From an uncultured Prevotellaceae bacterium (GTDB lineage: Bacteria > Bacteroidota > Bacteroidia > Bacteroidales > Bacteroidaceae), in contig CAMWSK010000004.1 in NCBI GenBank assembly GCA_947176895.1, positions 1 to 64,000 on the forward strand: a stretch of DNA of 64,000 nucleotides, in the 5' to 3' direction. Positions 18,910 through 28,082 of the stretch are shown here, one piece after another. Numbering within the stretch: position 1 is the stretch's first letter; every line of letters starts with the position of its first letter. Under the pieces are notes generated by a model. It ran no database searches. It saw only the letters and a list, made by a program, of their open reading frames with translations, and was not told the DNA's origin. The position numbers and the translations under genes were made by a program.

Positions 18910-19791
18910 TTACAGGCCCAGCAGGGCCTTGGCCTCGTCGGTGAGATAGGGCTTCAACTCGTCGTAGGCGAGGGTGAAGCGAGGCATGCCGGCGGCATAG
19001 GGCGCTATCTCATATTGCTGATAGGTGAAGTCCAGGCCTCCGTCGATGGGGCAGGGGGTCTCGGCCGGCAAGGTCACTTCGGCTGTGGACACCAGCAGAT
19101 AGTCGGCCAAGTCCTTGGTTGTGACGGTCTTCTCCTCTGCGGTGGAGAAGTATGCGGCGATGCCCTCCAAGAGTTTTTGATGCAAGCCCGGGTCTGCGGG
19201 ATCGGTGAAGAAACGGGTAAAGGGCTTGCCGTCGGCCTTGGTGAAGGTGATGGCTCCGCGCCCCATGACACCGCCGTGGGCTCCGCCCGTGTATTGATAG
19301 CCGCGTGCCTCGAACACGATGTAGCGGTCGGTCTCGGCCAGGGTGTCGATCTTGAAATCCCATTCATAGGGAGCTTGGAAACCGAGGTCATATTCTTCTT
19401 TATCTTCTTTCAGTTGCTTGCAGATCATCTTGTAGCACTTTTGGACATAGGGCTTCACACCCGCCACGTCGTTTGCCGGTTGGGGCGTGCCGCTGCCCCC
19501 ACGGAACCAGCCGGCCAACTGCCAATGGAGGCTGGCGAGCAATGTGTCGCGCATGGAGGTGGAGACCTTGTCGTTGCCCGAGGGCAGCAGAGCCGTAAGC
19601 TCGAAGTTCAGCAAATCGTTTTCTTCACTGTACTCCACTCCGGTCAGCTCAATGGCCTCGGGGGTGTTCTTGGTCGTCTGTTCTTGGCCGGGTGTGTTGT
19701 CGTTCTGCGTGTTTTTCCCGGTTTTGTCGCAACCGGTCATGCCCATCAGTGTGATGAGGCCTGCAGCAAGGAGGGTGGTTTGTTTTTTCAT
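18910..19791 (-). CDS. DUF3298 (RsiV-like) lipoprotein
   Basis: 293 residues. The N-terminus MKKQTTLLAAGLITLMGMTGC is a lipoprotein signal. The segment YIVFEARGYQYTGGAHG followed by ITFTKADGKPFTRFFTD is the hallmark of the DUF3298/RsiV C-terminal domain, found in anti-sigma factor RsiV and peptidoglycan deacetylase PdaC of Bacillus. No anti-sigma or deacetylase domain is attached here. The frame extends upstream to 20037 but only ATG 19791 gives the lipoprotein signal and avoids overlapping queC. Confidence 0.8.
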   Translation of the reverse strand: MKKQTTLLAAGLITLMGMTGCDKTGKNTQNDNTPGQEQTTKNTPEAIELTGVEYSEENDLLNFELTALLPSGNDKVSTSMRDTLLASLHWQLAGWFRGGSGTPQPANDVAGVKPYVQKCYKMICKQLKEDKEEYDLGFQAPYEWDFKIDTLAETDRYIVFEARGYQYTGGAHGGVMGRGAITFTKADGKPFTRFFTDPADPGLHQKLLEGIAAYFSTAEEKTVTTKDLADYLLVSTAEVTLPAETPCPIDGGLDFTYQQYEIAPYAAGMPRFTLAYDELKPYLTDEAKALLGL

Positions 19792-19828
19792 GATTGATTC
19801 TCTTTGGATATTAGATGTTACTATGTTG

Positions 19829-20482
19829 TTATGCCTCGTATTCGGTGGGGTCGTCGATGCCGGCTTCGGCCAATGCCTCGCGGCGCTCGACGCAGGTGCC
19901 GCACTTGCCGCAATGCACTTTCCCGCCCTTATAGCAGCTCCATGTGTCGCGGTAGTCGAGTCCCAATTGCTTGCCGTGGCGGGCGATGTCGGCCTTGGTG
20001 ATGCTGGTGTAGGGCGCCCACACGCTGACGCCTGCATAGGTGCCGGCCTGTATGGCCCGGCTCATGGCATCGATGAATGCGGGGCGGCAGTCGGGATAGA
20101 TGGTGTGGTCGCCTCCGTGGTTGGCTATCATCACGTGTTTCAGCCCCTTGTCCTCGGCGATGGCGCAGGCCACGCTGAGCATGATGCCGTTGCGGAAGGG
20201 CACCACGGTGCTTTTCATGTTTTCCTCGGCATAGTGCCCCTCGGGGATGGCGTCGGCACCCTCCAGCAGCGAGCTGTGCACGTGGCGGAAGATGTCGGTG
20301 AGGGGGAGCACCAGATGGGGGATGTTCAAACGGGTACAGTTGAGCCGTGCCATGGCTATTTCGTTGGAGCCGTGGTTGCTGCCATAGTCGAACGTGATGG
20401 CCAGGGCGATGTGATCGGCATATTCATGGAGCATGGTCACACTGTCCATGCCTCCGGATAGGATGATTACAGAATCTTTCAT
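19829..20482 (-). CDS. queC: 7-cyano-7-deazaguanine synthase
   Basis: 217 residues. QueC converts 7-carboxy-7-deazaguanine to preQ0 with ATP and ammonia on the route to queuosine. The PP-loop ATP site SGGMDS lies at residues 9-14; ANHGGDHTIYPDCRP follows; the zinc site is the cysteine cluster CYKGGKVHCGKCGTC near the end. Start 20482 is chosen because the -7 element lies only 6 bp upstream, so the mRNA is close to leaderless. Confidence 0.93.
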   Translation of the reverse strand: MKDSVIILSGGMDSVTMLHEYADHIALAITFDYGSNHGSNEIAMARLNCTRLNIPHLVLPLTDIFRHVHSSLLEGADAIPEGHYAEENMKSTVVPFRNGIMLSVACAIAEDKGLKHVMIANHGGDHTIYPDCRPAFIDAMSRAIQAGTYAGVSVWAPYTSITKADIARHGKQLGLDYRDTWSCYKGGKVHCGKCGTCVERREALAEAGIDDPTEYEA

Positions 20483-20487
20483 AAGGA

Positions 20488-20495
20488 CAAAGATA
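20488..20495 (-). promoter_or_regulatory. -7 element of queC
   Basis: TATCTTTG on the minus strand; its last base is six bases from the queC ATG, implying a leaderless or near-leaderless transcript. Confidence 0.6.
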
Positions 20496-20553
20496 GGCAA
20501 AAAGCGTACATTCCAAGGGGATGACGCTCTTTTTAAGACTATTTAAGGCAAGT

Positions 20554-21615
20554 CTATCCGATGAGACAGCGGCTGCCGGGCAGCAGGGAGAGGGCTTTTG
20601 CCAGCACACAACAGATGAGGAAGGTGGCCACACCCGTGGCGACGATGACCACAGGGGTGGAGAACAACGGGGCCAGCAGCCCGTGGATGGCATTGAGCAC
20701 AAAAATGTGCATCAGATAGATGCCATAACTCAGCATGGAGACCTGCTTCACCGGGCGGCACTCCTGCCGGCGGCGGGAGAAGAGGGCGCGGATGACCAGG
20801 AAGGCTCCCGCACTCATCAGAATGACGTTGGGCGTGCAGAAGCGCCAACTCAACTCCAGTTGCTGCAGGGTTTCGGCCGTGGAGATGCGCCCGTACCAGA
20901 ACGTGGCCGTGAAGACGTAGCCGCAAAGGTAGAACAGGGTGCCCGCGAGAGCCTGCCTCCGGGCCGACCCAGTCACGTGGTGGCGCAGGTAGTGGGCCAG
21001 CACCACATAGCCGATGAAACCGGAGAAATACCAGAGCGTGTGGTATTCGTTCCAATAACATTCGCCGAAGATGTCGCCCAACCCGTCGCGAAGATAGGGA
21101 AAGAAGGAGGACAGGAACCACAGGCCCAGGAACCCTTCCTCGCCCCTGCGGCTCACTTTCTCCAGCCAGGGAGATATGACGGGCATCACCAGATACAGGC
21201 CGGCCAGCATGTACACGAACCACAGGTGCCCGCTGGCATCGTTGAAGTTGTGGGTGAGGCGCAGAAGGGCTGCCTGCATGTCGGCCACCTGCTGCCCGCC
21301 CCACAACAGGGGAAGCACGGCATAGAGCACCGACCAAAGGGCAAAGGGAATGGCCACACGCGTCAGCCTCCGGCGGAAGAAATCCGTGCTGCTTCCCTTC
21401 ACGGGCACCAACAGATAGGCGGAAATCATCACGAACAGCGGGACTGAGCAGCGGAAGGCGCTGTCGATGACACTCACCCAAAAGCCGTCGTAGCGGTTGC
21501 GGATGCCGATGTCGCTGCCGTCGATGAAGTAAAATTCGCACGCGTGCACCATGATAACCATAAAACATGCGATGACACGCATGTCGTCGAGAAAAAAAAT
21601 ACGTTTACTGCTCAT
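20554..21615 (-). CDS. Acyltransferase-3 family membrane protein
   Basis: 353 residues with about ten membrane helices. The N-terminus (FFLDDMRVIACFMVIMVHAC) has the family's D-x-x-R and catalytic His pattern, as in OafA/NodX/WecH enzymes that transfer acetyl or other acyl groups to surface glycans. No glycan biosynthesis genes adjoin it, so the acceptor is unknown. It is divergent from the LuxR regulator at 21706, with the two starts about 90 bp apart. Confidence 0.85.
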   Translation of the reverse strand: MSSKRIFFLDDMRVIACFMVIMVHACEFYFIDGSDIGIRNRYDGFWVSVIDSAFRCSVPLFVMISAYLLVPVKGSSTDFFRRRLTRVAIPFALWSVLYAVLPLLWGGQQVADMQAALLRLTHNFNDASGHLWFVYMLAGLYLVMPVISPWLEKVSRRGEEGFLGLWFLSSFFPYLRDGLGDIFGECYWNEYHTLWYFSGFIGYVVLAHYLRHHVTGSARRQALAGTLFYLCGYVFTATFWYGRISTAETLQQLELSWRFCTPNVILMSAGAFLVIRALFSRRRQECRPVKQVSMLSYGIYLMHIFVLNAIHGLLAPLFSTPVVIVATGVATFLICCVLAKALSLLPGSRCLIG

Positions 21616-21644
21616 TGTGTTGGATGGGATTGGTTTTTAATTGT

Positions 21645-21653
21645 TACCTTTGC
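21645..21653 (+). promoter_or_regulatory. Promoter of the second luxR gene
   Basis: TACCTTTGC; supports ATG 21706 over in-frame upstream starts. Confidence 0.5.
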
Positions 21654-21705
21654 GGAGGTATGCCCTCTTTTCCTGCAAAGTTACACAGGAAAGCGGGGGC
21701 GTGCA

Positions 21706-22539
21706 ATGCTGAAAAATGACCATTTTTCCCGTTCGCAAATGGATGGGGATGACAAAATCGCCGCTATGGATATACTTCGAAAGGAGCTGAACAGTATCTA
21801 TGCCGCTCAGGAGCTGGACAAGGAACAGCCTGACCCTGAACAGCTGAAGCTGGCCCGGTGCTGGGTGGATGCGCTGACACGTATCTCGCAGGGGTGCACC
21901 GTCATCACCGATGCGGCCTCGGACACCGGCTATCTGCAGGGGGGAACCTTGGCCGCCCTGCTGGGTCTGACTACAGAGAGCACCTTGTGCCGGAAGCTGG
22001 ATTCCAGTGACGAGGACATCATCTACAACCGCTTGCATCCCGAGGACCTAGTGGAGAAGCGTATGCTGGAGTACGCGTTTTTCAGATACGTGCACCCGCT
22101 TTCCGCTGCGGAAAAGATGAATTTCAAGGCCGCTTGCCGTATCCGTATCAAGGATAAGGACGGGCGATATCGGTATATCGACAACAGCACACAGATTCTG
22201 TGCCCCTCCTCTGCGGGGAAAATATGGCTGATTCTTTGTTGCTACCACCTCTCTGCCGACCAGTCGCCCGCCACGGGCATCGCCCCGCGTATCGTTGATA
22301 CCGCCACGGGCAGGGTGCGCACGTTCCGTTTCTTTGACAGGAAGCGGCGCATTCTTTCCGAGCGTGAAAAGGAAATCCTGCGTCTTATCAAATGTGGGAA
22401 AGGCAGCAAACAGATAGCCGACTCCCTGAGCATCAGTGTCAACACGGTGAGCCGCCATCGCCAGAATATATTGATGAAGCTCAGCGTGAGCAACTCTGTG
22501 GAGGCCGTGTCGGCCGCCACAGAAATGGGATTGCTGTAG
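21706..22539 (+). CDS. PAS-like/LuxR-family transcriptional regulator
   Basis: 277 residues. The N-terminal two thirds is a PAS-like sensor region (EDLVEKRMLEYAFFRYVHPL, then GRYRYIDNSTQILCPSSAGK). The C-terminus is a full LuxR/GerE helix-turn-helix: LSEREKEILRLIKCGKGSKQ followed by SISVNTVSRHRQNILMKLSV. It serves as an intact template for judging the truncated paralogue at 11039. A GGA-rich stretch precedes the ATG. Signal and targets are unknown. Confidence 0.82.
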   Translation: MLKNDHFSRSQMDGDDKIAAMDILRKELNSIYAAQELDKEQPDPEQLKLARCWVDALTRISQGCTVITDAASDTGYLQGGTLAALLGLTTESTLCRKLDSSDEDIIYNRLHPEDLVEKRMLEYAFFRYVHPLSAAEKMNFKAACRIRIKDKDGRYRYIDNSTQILCPSSAGKIWLILCCYHLSADQSPATGIAPRIVDTATGRVRTFRFFDRKRRILSEREKEILRLIKCGKGSKQIADSLSISVNTVSRHRQNILMKLSVSNSVEAVSAATEMGLL

Positions 22540-22553
22540 GCGCAGGCATACAT

Positions 22554-22593
22554 AAAAAGAGCATGCTTCCCGCCCGGGAAGCATGCTCTTTTT
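22554..22593. terminator. Bidirectional terminator between luxR and the GH16 gene
   Basis: Perfect 18-bp arms AAAAAGAGCATGCTTCCC and complement with a 4-base loop; an A-run on one side and a T-run on the other allow function on both strands for the two convergent genes. Confidence 0.85.
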
Positions 22594-22610
22594 ATGATAG
22601 GAGGGAAGAC

Positions 22611-25600
22611 TTACTTGCGGATTACCTTCTTGCTTCCTTGAATGTAGATGCCGGGGCGGTTGCCCTTGGTGCGGCGGCCGCTCAGGTCATAGATGGCGTT
22701 GTCGTTTTGGTCTTGAACGGTGATGTCGCCGATGCCCACTTGGGGGTTCTCCACGTAGGCGCGTACCCAGTCGAAGCGTGTCTCGTAGACGAACGAGGGG
22801 TCGTAGTTGGCGGCCCAGGAGCCTGTGCCCACGCTTTGGTTCACGATGATGTAGAAGGGTTTGTCGTAGGGCCACTGGCCTTGGCTGAGGGCACTGGCGT
22901 CTGTTTTTTTCTTGGCGTAGGAGGCCACTCGTGTTCCGTCCACGTACCAGGTAAGCTTGTCGGCCTCTTTCAGCAGTCCGTAGGTGTGCCATTCGCCGTC
23001 TTGTTTGCAGGCCACATCGAAACTGGAGGTGGGATCATTTCCTTTGTTGAGGTCGTAGGTCCAGTGGCTGTGGACGGTCTGGTAGGCACGGTCTTCGGTA
23101 TTGATGGTTTCCCAGATGTCAATCTCGCCGCATGTGGGCCATCCGTCTGTTTGGTCCATGGGCATGAGCCAGAAGGCGGGGAAGTTGCCGCTGTGGGGAG
23201 TGGTGAGGATGCGTGCCTCCACGTAGCCGTGCATCAGTCCGAAGCTGTTGCTGGTCTGGCGCGTGCCGGTGAGGAAGGGAGCCTGGTCATCGGGGTCGAT
23301 GCCATTGTTCTGCAGGCCGCGGCACACGAGTGAGCCGTCTTGCAGAAAGGCGGTGGCGGGGTGTGAACTGATGAATCGGTTCCAGGCGGCTCCCTGGCGC
23401 TGGCCTACGGTCCATTTCTCGGCATCGATGTCGGTGCCGTCGAACTCGTCTCCGAAGGCGAGAACCATGGCGGGCGTGGCGGCGGGTGTGCAGGCGGCCT
23501 TCACGCTCACCGTGCCGAACATCTTGTTCAGGTCGATGGCAAGTCTTCCGGTTGCGGCGCTCACCTCCATCTCTTCCTCAAACCATTGTTTGACGCCTTG
23601 CACGGTTTGTTCGCCGTTGATGTTGTGGCCATAGCGTACGATGGCGGTGGCGGGCCGGTTGTTTTCCGCTACCAGAGGTGTGGCTATGAGGCCCAACCGG
23701 CAATATGCGTCGGTGGCCACGGGCACACCCTTGGTGGTCTCGGTGGTGCCGTTTACGGTCTTTGTGTAGCAGGTGAAACGCCCTTCTTCGATGTCGGTAA
23801 TCACGTTTACCTTGGCATCGTGCAGGTTGATGAGGAAGAGCACGTCGTATTGTTCGGTTCTCCACAAGGCTTTGTATATGCCACCATTCAAGGGCAGGGC
23901 GGTGAAGTCGTCCACTTTCTCCACGATGGAGCCGAACTGGTCGTTGCGGTTGAAGTCGATGTAGAGGGTGCCGGGCACGCTGCCTTCAAAGACGTGTCCG
24001 CGGGTGAGACCCACCGGTTGTTCTTCGGTGAAGTCCTGCAGGCTGTGGCTGTTGTCGGCCAAGGTGAAGGTGCGCTTGGCGGCGGCGACTCCCGTTCCGT
24101 CCAATTTCACCTCGGCCAGCGTAGGGTTTTCCACGGTGCGGTCGGTGAGGTCGAGGGCCGTTTCGTCTACCATGAGGCCTTCGATGTACACCTTGCCATA
24201 GGCCATGATGCTGTCGGGGATGGTCAGCTCGTCGTTCTCGAACAGGCTGCGGGGCAGCACGGTGGTGAAGTATTGGGGATTGTCCTTGACGATGGAGTCG
24301 CCCACAATGTCAATCTTGCCGCCGGAGTTCTTGGCCTCGAAATTGTAGCCGTAGGTGATTCTGACGCCGTTGTGGGAGAATCCGGGAGCGGGCACGGCCT
24401 TGATGCGCAGGCTCTCGCCGCGGCGGATGATTTTGCCGTGGGGGCTTTCGTTCTCTGTGCCGGCGATGTAGAGGTCGCCGTTAAGCTGCCCGGCAGCGAT
24501 TTCGGTCTGTTCGCCGCGCACGTTCACCAGCACGTCGGCAATGCCGCCTCCGTTGCCCTTGATGGTGTTGCCGTCGGCCGCGTTGCCTGCGGGGTCGATG
24601 CAGTTCCAGTCCACCTTGAATCGCATGCGATAGATGCCGGCGGGCGTGGTGGCGGGCACGGTGAAGGCGGGCATGCTTGCGCCCACTCTGTTGCCTGTGC
24701 CTACGTTTTCGCCCAAGCTGTTGCGATAGATGTTGTTCACCTGAAAACCATTGTAGCTCACCACATCGCTTTGTGGTTGTGGGGTGCCGTCGTCGTTAAG
24801 CTCGAAACTGAACTGTCCGTCTTGGTTCCAGTCGATATAAGCGAAGGTTCCCATCCAGTTGCCGGTATATTGAACGGCGGGCTGCAGTGATTGTCCGGGC
24901 AGAATGGTTAGAACGCCTTGGTCTGTGCAGTCGGTGTAGATACGTCCCTGGAGGGTCGTCCACGTTTTTCCTGCCAGTGTCACGCCGTTCAGGTGACGGT
25001 CTGAGCGGGTGTTGGTCTCGCTCTTGTCGAAAGAGAGTGAATAGTGTGAATCCGTGAAGCGGGGAAGTATGCTCTCGTCCACCACAATTTGGTCGAAGTA
25101 GCACACGAAGTCCTCGTCCTCCAGGCCTCGGTTGCTCACATCGGGCACGAACACGAGGGAGTGAATGTCAATGCCGCTCTTCTCGGTGTCGGCATAGCTG
25201 AAACCCTTGATGCCGAACACCAGTTCGGTCCATCCGTCAGCTTTCGTCTCGGTGTTTCTCACCGTCCATGTCTGTTCCACATCGGGGCTTTGGTCGGCAC
25301 GTTCCGAACGCTTGCCCAGCGTGATGAGCATCATGGGGGTGGTGATGTCTGCGGGGCGGTTGACCATCACGTGCACGTAGCGGGTCTCCTTCGTCAGTCG
25401 GAAAGTTTCTTTCAGGTCTACGCGCAGGCCGGTGAGGTTGCTGCCGTAGCGCGAGCGCTGAAAGCCCACGATGTTCGTCGTCTCGTTGGGTTTGATGCCG
25501 GCCAGGGTGGTATAGTCGGCCAGGTGGTTGGGGATGACCTGCACGGCAGGGGTGATGCTGCCGTCGCGCAGGGGGCTTTTCTCCCAACTGTCATAGGCGC

Positions 25601-25706
25601 TCACTGCCTTGTAGTCGTCGGTGTCAAAGGTTATGGTTTGCGCTTGTGCTGCCAGGGGAAGGGTCAGAAGGGTGGCGCTGAAGAGGTTTTTATAAAAGTT
25701 TTTCAT
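22611..25706 (-). CDS. GH16-family glycoside hydrolase, multidomain, secreted
   Basis: 1031 residues with a Sec signal (LFSATLLTLPLAAQAQ). The N-terminal half holds beta-sandwich modules, including a GEVED-like calcium region (FAYIDWNQDGQFSF). The GH16 domain spans roughly 745-985 (LAFGDEFDGTDIDAEKW) with catalytic motif GEIDIWE near 858-863 (nucleophile first Glu, acid/base last Glu). GH16 enzymes are endo-acting on beta-1,3/1,4-glucans, galactans or mucin O-glycans. The tail DLSGRRTKGNRPGIYIQGSKK resembles those of the M6 proteases. It starts 5 bp after the GH29 gene, so the two are co-transcribed. Confidence 0.85.
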   Translation of the reverse strand: MKNFYKNLFSATLLTLPLAAQAQTITFDTDDYKAVSAYDSWEKSPLRDGSITPAVQVIPNHLADYTTLAGIKPNETTNIVGFQRSRYGSNLTGLRVDLKETFRLTKETRYVHVMVNRPADITTPMMLITLGKRSERADQSPDVEQTWTVRNTETKADGWTELVFGIKGFSYADTEKSGIDIHSLVFVPDVSNRGLEDEDFVCYFDQIVVDESILPRFTDSHYSLSFDKSETNTRSDRHLNGVTLAGKTWTTLQGRIYTDCTDQGVLTILPGQSLQPAVQYTGNWMGTFAYIDWNQDGQFSFELNDDGTPQPQSDVVSYNGFQVNNIYRNSLGENVGTGNRVGASMPAFTVPATTPAGIYRMRFKVDWNCIDPAGNAADGNTIKGNGGGIADVLVNVRGEQTEIAAGQLNGDLYIAGTENESPHGKIIRRGESLRIKAVPAPGFSHNGVRITYGYNFEAKNSGGKIDIVGDSIVKDNPQYFTTVLPRSLFENDELTIPDSIMAYGKVYIEGLMVDETALDLTDRTVENPTLAEVKLDGTGVAAAKRTFTLADNSHSLQDFTEEQPVGLTRGHVFEGSVPGTLYIDFNRNDQFGSIVEKVDDFTALPLNGGIYKALWRTEQYDVLFLINLHDAKVNVITDIEEGRFTCYTKTVNGTTETTKGVPVATDAYCRLGLIATPLVAENNRPATAIVRYGHNINGEQTVQGVKQWFEEEMEVSAATGRLAIDLNKMFGTVSVKAACTPAATPAMVLAFGDEFDGTDIDAEKWTVGQRQGAAWNRFISSHPATAFLQDGSLVCRGLQNNGIDPDDQAPFLTGTRQTSNSFGLMHGYVEARILTTPHSGNFPAFWLMPMDQTDGWPTCGEIDIWETINTEDRAYQTVHSHWTYDLNKGNDPTSSFDVACKQDGEWHTYGLLKEADKLTWYVDGTRVASYAKKKTDASALSQGQWPYDKPFYIIVNQSVGTGSWAANYDPSFVYETRFDWVRAYVENPQVGIGDITVQDQNDNAIYDLSGRRTKGNRPGIYIQGSKKVIRK

Positions 25707-25711
25707 AGAGC

Positions 25712-27199
25712 TTAGAAGATGCTGATGTTAGACAAAAGGGGACATGCGCGGCTGTCGCTGATGGTGATGCGGACCATCTTGGCCTTACAACCTGCTCCGT
25801 AGCTGTTTGTTGTGCTGCCGTTGAGGGGAATGATTCGCTTGTAGCCGATGGTGGTGGTCTGGATGTTGCCGCCGCGTTTGGTCCACGTCTCGCCGTCGGT
25901 GCTGGTCTCGATGGTGAACGCCTTCACGCGCTGACCATATTTAATGGGTTCCTGCAGCATCACGTAGCGGATGATTTGGGCCTCGTCCCAAGTGAGGGTG
26001 ATGGTGCCTGATATCTGTCCGTCGGGGGCAGCCCAATAGGTCTCCTTGTTGCCGTCGGTCAGGTTGGCCGCCTCATAGTTTCTGGTGGCACCGGCCTGGC
26101 GGGTGATGTCGGCTGTGACGGTGGCCTGTGGCGCCTTGTTCTGTGCCTCGCCCAGGCGAGCCTCCAGCATGGTGCCCAGTTTCTGCAGTTCGTTCACCGT
26201 GGCATCGGGCAACAGGCCGCGCTTGTCGGGCGGGCAGTTCAGGATGAGTGTGGCGTTGCGTCCCACGGTCTCCAGGTACATCTGGAACAGCCTCTCGGCA
26301 CTCTTCATGCTCTCGCCCTCGTGCCAGAACCATCCTGCACTGGTGGCCTTGGCATCGCTCTCGCCGGGCTTCCATTTCCATTCGTTCATGTTTCCGCTTG
26401 TGCCTGTGCCCATGGCCCAGTTGGTCTCGCCGGCCCATCCGGCCTCGTTACCTATCCATCGGGCCTCTTCGCCCACACCCCACATCACGCAGTTGGGCAT
26501 CACCTTGTGGATGGAGTCGCGCAGGTTGGGGATGTCATAGTAGATGTCGGCATCGATGTCTCGGGAGCCACCCTCGCCGCCATAGTAGCCGGTGCCGCCA
26601 CGGGCGCCGTCGAACCACATCTCGAACTGGTCGCTGCCGTATGTGGATGCCTCGGCACACTGGCGCAGGAACACGTCGGTCACATAGGTGTCCTTGCCAT
26701 AGTGGGCGGAATTGCGGTCCCAGGGCGAGATGTAGAAGCCGTATTTCATGTCCAGCTTTCGGGCGGCTGCGGCGAAGTCGCGGGGGATGTTGGTGTTGCG
26801 ACCGAATTCGTTGCCGGAGATGGTCACGTTGTGGGTGGTGCTCTCCGTGGGCCACAGGCAGAAGCCGTCGTGGTGCTTGATGACGGCTATGCCGCCCTTC
26901 ATGCCGGCGGCCTTCACGGCTGTCAGCCATTGCTCGGGGTCGGGAGCCTGGGTGGGCGCAAAGCGGGTTTCGGCTTCATCGCCGTTTCCCCATTCGAGAC
27001 CCGTGTAGGTGTTCATGCCATAATGGAAGAAAGCGTAGAACTCCGTCTCGTTCCACAACAATTGGCGCTCGGAGGGGACGGGGTGGACGGGCAAAGGTTC
27101 GTTCTCGGGATTGTCAAGCGTTTGCACGTTAGGGCTTAACTGTGCGAAAGCCACGGACGGGGCCACAAGGAGTGTGGCGAATAGGATTTTGAATTTCAT
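25712..27199 (-). CDS. GH29 alpha-L-fucosidase with C-terminal discoidin-like domain
   Basis: 495 residues with a Sec signal (KILFATLLVAPSVAFAQ). GH29 hallmarks: FFHYGMNTYTGLEWGNG, IAVIKHHDGFCLWPTEST, and the nucleophile Asp in FEMWFDGARGG near residue 190. The last 130 residues (YEAANLTDGNKETYWAAPDG) are an F5/8-type-C sugar-binding module. The enzyme releases alpha-linked fucose. With the downstream GH16 endo-enzyme this suggests use of a fucosylated glycan, for example mucin or an algal or plant polysaccharide (inference). First gene of the operon. Confidence 0.9.
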   Translation of the reverse strand: MKFKILFATLLVAPSVAFAQLSPNVQTLDNPENEPLPVHPVPSERQLLWNETEFYAFFHYGMNTYTGLEWGNGDEAETRFAPTQAPDPEQWLTAVKAAGMKGGIAVIKHHDGFCLWPTESTTHNVTISGNEFGRNTNIPRDFAAAARKLDMKYGFYISPWDRNSAHYGKDTYVTDVFLRQCAEASTYGSDQFEMWFDGARGGTGYYGGEGGSRDIDADIYYDIPNLRDSIHKVMPNCVMWGVGEEARWIGNEAGWAGETNWAMGTGTSGNMNEWKWKPGESDAKATSAGWFWHEGESMKSAERLFQMYLETVGRNATLILNCPPDKRGLLPDATVNELQKLGTMLEARLGEAQNKAPQATVTADITRQAGATRNYEAANLTDGNKETYWAAPDGQISGTITLTWDEAQIIRYVMLQEPIKYGQRVKAFTIETSTDGETWTKRGGNIQTTTIGYKRIIPLNGSTTNSYGAGCKAKMVRITISDSRACPLLSNISIF

Positions 27200-27223
27200 G
27201 GGTTAAATATTTGTGTGTCTTGG

Positions 27224-27232
27224 TGCAAATAT
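27224..27232 (-). promoter_or_regulatory. Promoter of the GH29-GH16 operon
   Basis: TATATTTGC on the minus strand, 25 bp before the GH29 ATG. Confidence 0.6.
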
Positions 27233-27286
27233 AGCAAAAAAGTATTTAATCCGTTGGATTTTGACAGGATTTATTTATTGTTTTTG

Positions 27287-27294
27287 TATCTTTG
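27287..27294 (+). promoter_or_regulatory. Promoter of truA
   Basis: TATCTTTG, about 48 bp before the truA ATG at 27342. Confidence 0.5.
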
Positions 27295-27341
27295 TGTCTG
27301 CTTACGATATAATATAATGTGTAAATGATTCTTTGCGGCTC

Positions 27342-28082
27342 ATGCGTTATTTTCTTCAGTTAAGCTACGACGGCACCCGCTACCATGGCTGGCAGGTGCA
27401 GCCCCACAGCACCAGTGTGCAGGAGACCTTGCAGCATGCTCTCGGCACCCTTCTGCGCCGGCCTGTGGATGTGACGGGTGCCGGACGAACGGACACCGGC
27501 GTGCATGCCCGCATGATGGTGGCTCACTTTGATGTGGAGATGCCGGTGGCGGACGAGGGACAGTTGGTGTATAAGCTCAACCGTCTGCTGCCCTGCGACA
27601 TCGCCGTACAGCGCGTGTGGCCGGTGGGCGATGACTTGCACGCGCGTTTCTCGGCCTACAGCCGCACCTACCATTATTTCCTGCATGTTGGCAAGCAACC
27701 TTTCCGGCGGCACTACAGCTGGCAGGTGTTCACCGACCTGGATTTTGACCGGATGAACCGGGCCGCCCTCCGCATGATGCAATACACCGACTTCACCAGT
27801 TTCAGCAAGCTCAACACCGACCAGAAGACCAACATCTGCCACATCACCGAGGCGCGTTGGGAGCCGGTGGGCGAGGGATGCTGGCGTTTCACCGTCACGG
27901 CCAACCGCTTTCTGCGCAACATGGTGCGGGCCATCGTGGGCACATTGGTGGAGGTGGGGCGCGGCCGCATGACCGTGGATGAGTTTTGCCAAGTGATTGA
28001 GCGCAAGAATCGTTGCAGCGCGGGCGAGAGTGTGCCCGCCCACGGCCTTTTTCTGGTGGACATCAAATATCCCGAGCCATGA
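27342..28082 (+). CDS. truA: tRNA pseudouridine(38-40) synthase
   Basis: 246 residues. TruA isomerises uridines 38-40 of tRNA anticodon arms. The catalytic Asp lies at residue 51 in GAGRTDTGVHA; FLQLSYDGTRYHGWQVQ is the typical N-terminus and FLRNMVRAIVGTLVEVGRG the typical C-terminal motif. ATG 27342 is preferred over an in-frame TTG at 27333. The stop overlaps the next start by four bases (ATGA). Confidence 0.94.
   Translation: MRYFLQLSYDGTRYHGWQVQPHSTSVQETLQHALGTLLRRPVDVTGAGRTDTGVHARMMVAHFDVEMPVADEGQLVYKLNRLLPCDIAVQRVWPVGDDLHARFSAYSRTYHYFLHVGKQPFRRHYSWQVFTDLDFDRMNRAALRMMQYTDFTSFSKLNTDQKTNICHITEARWEPVGEGCWRFTVTANRFLRNMVRAIVGTLVEVGRGRMTVDEFCQVIERKNRCSAGESVPAHGLFLVDIKYPEP

Noticed and set aside
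20688-20705. GCACAAAAATGTGC inside the acyltransferase gene as another operator copy
   Set aside because: Different core and spacing, within coding sequence, with no promoter element nearby.
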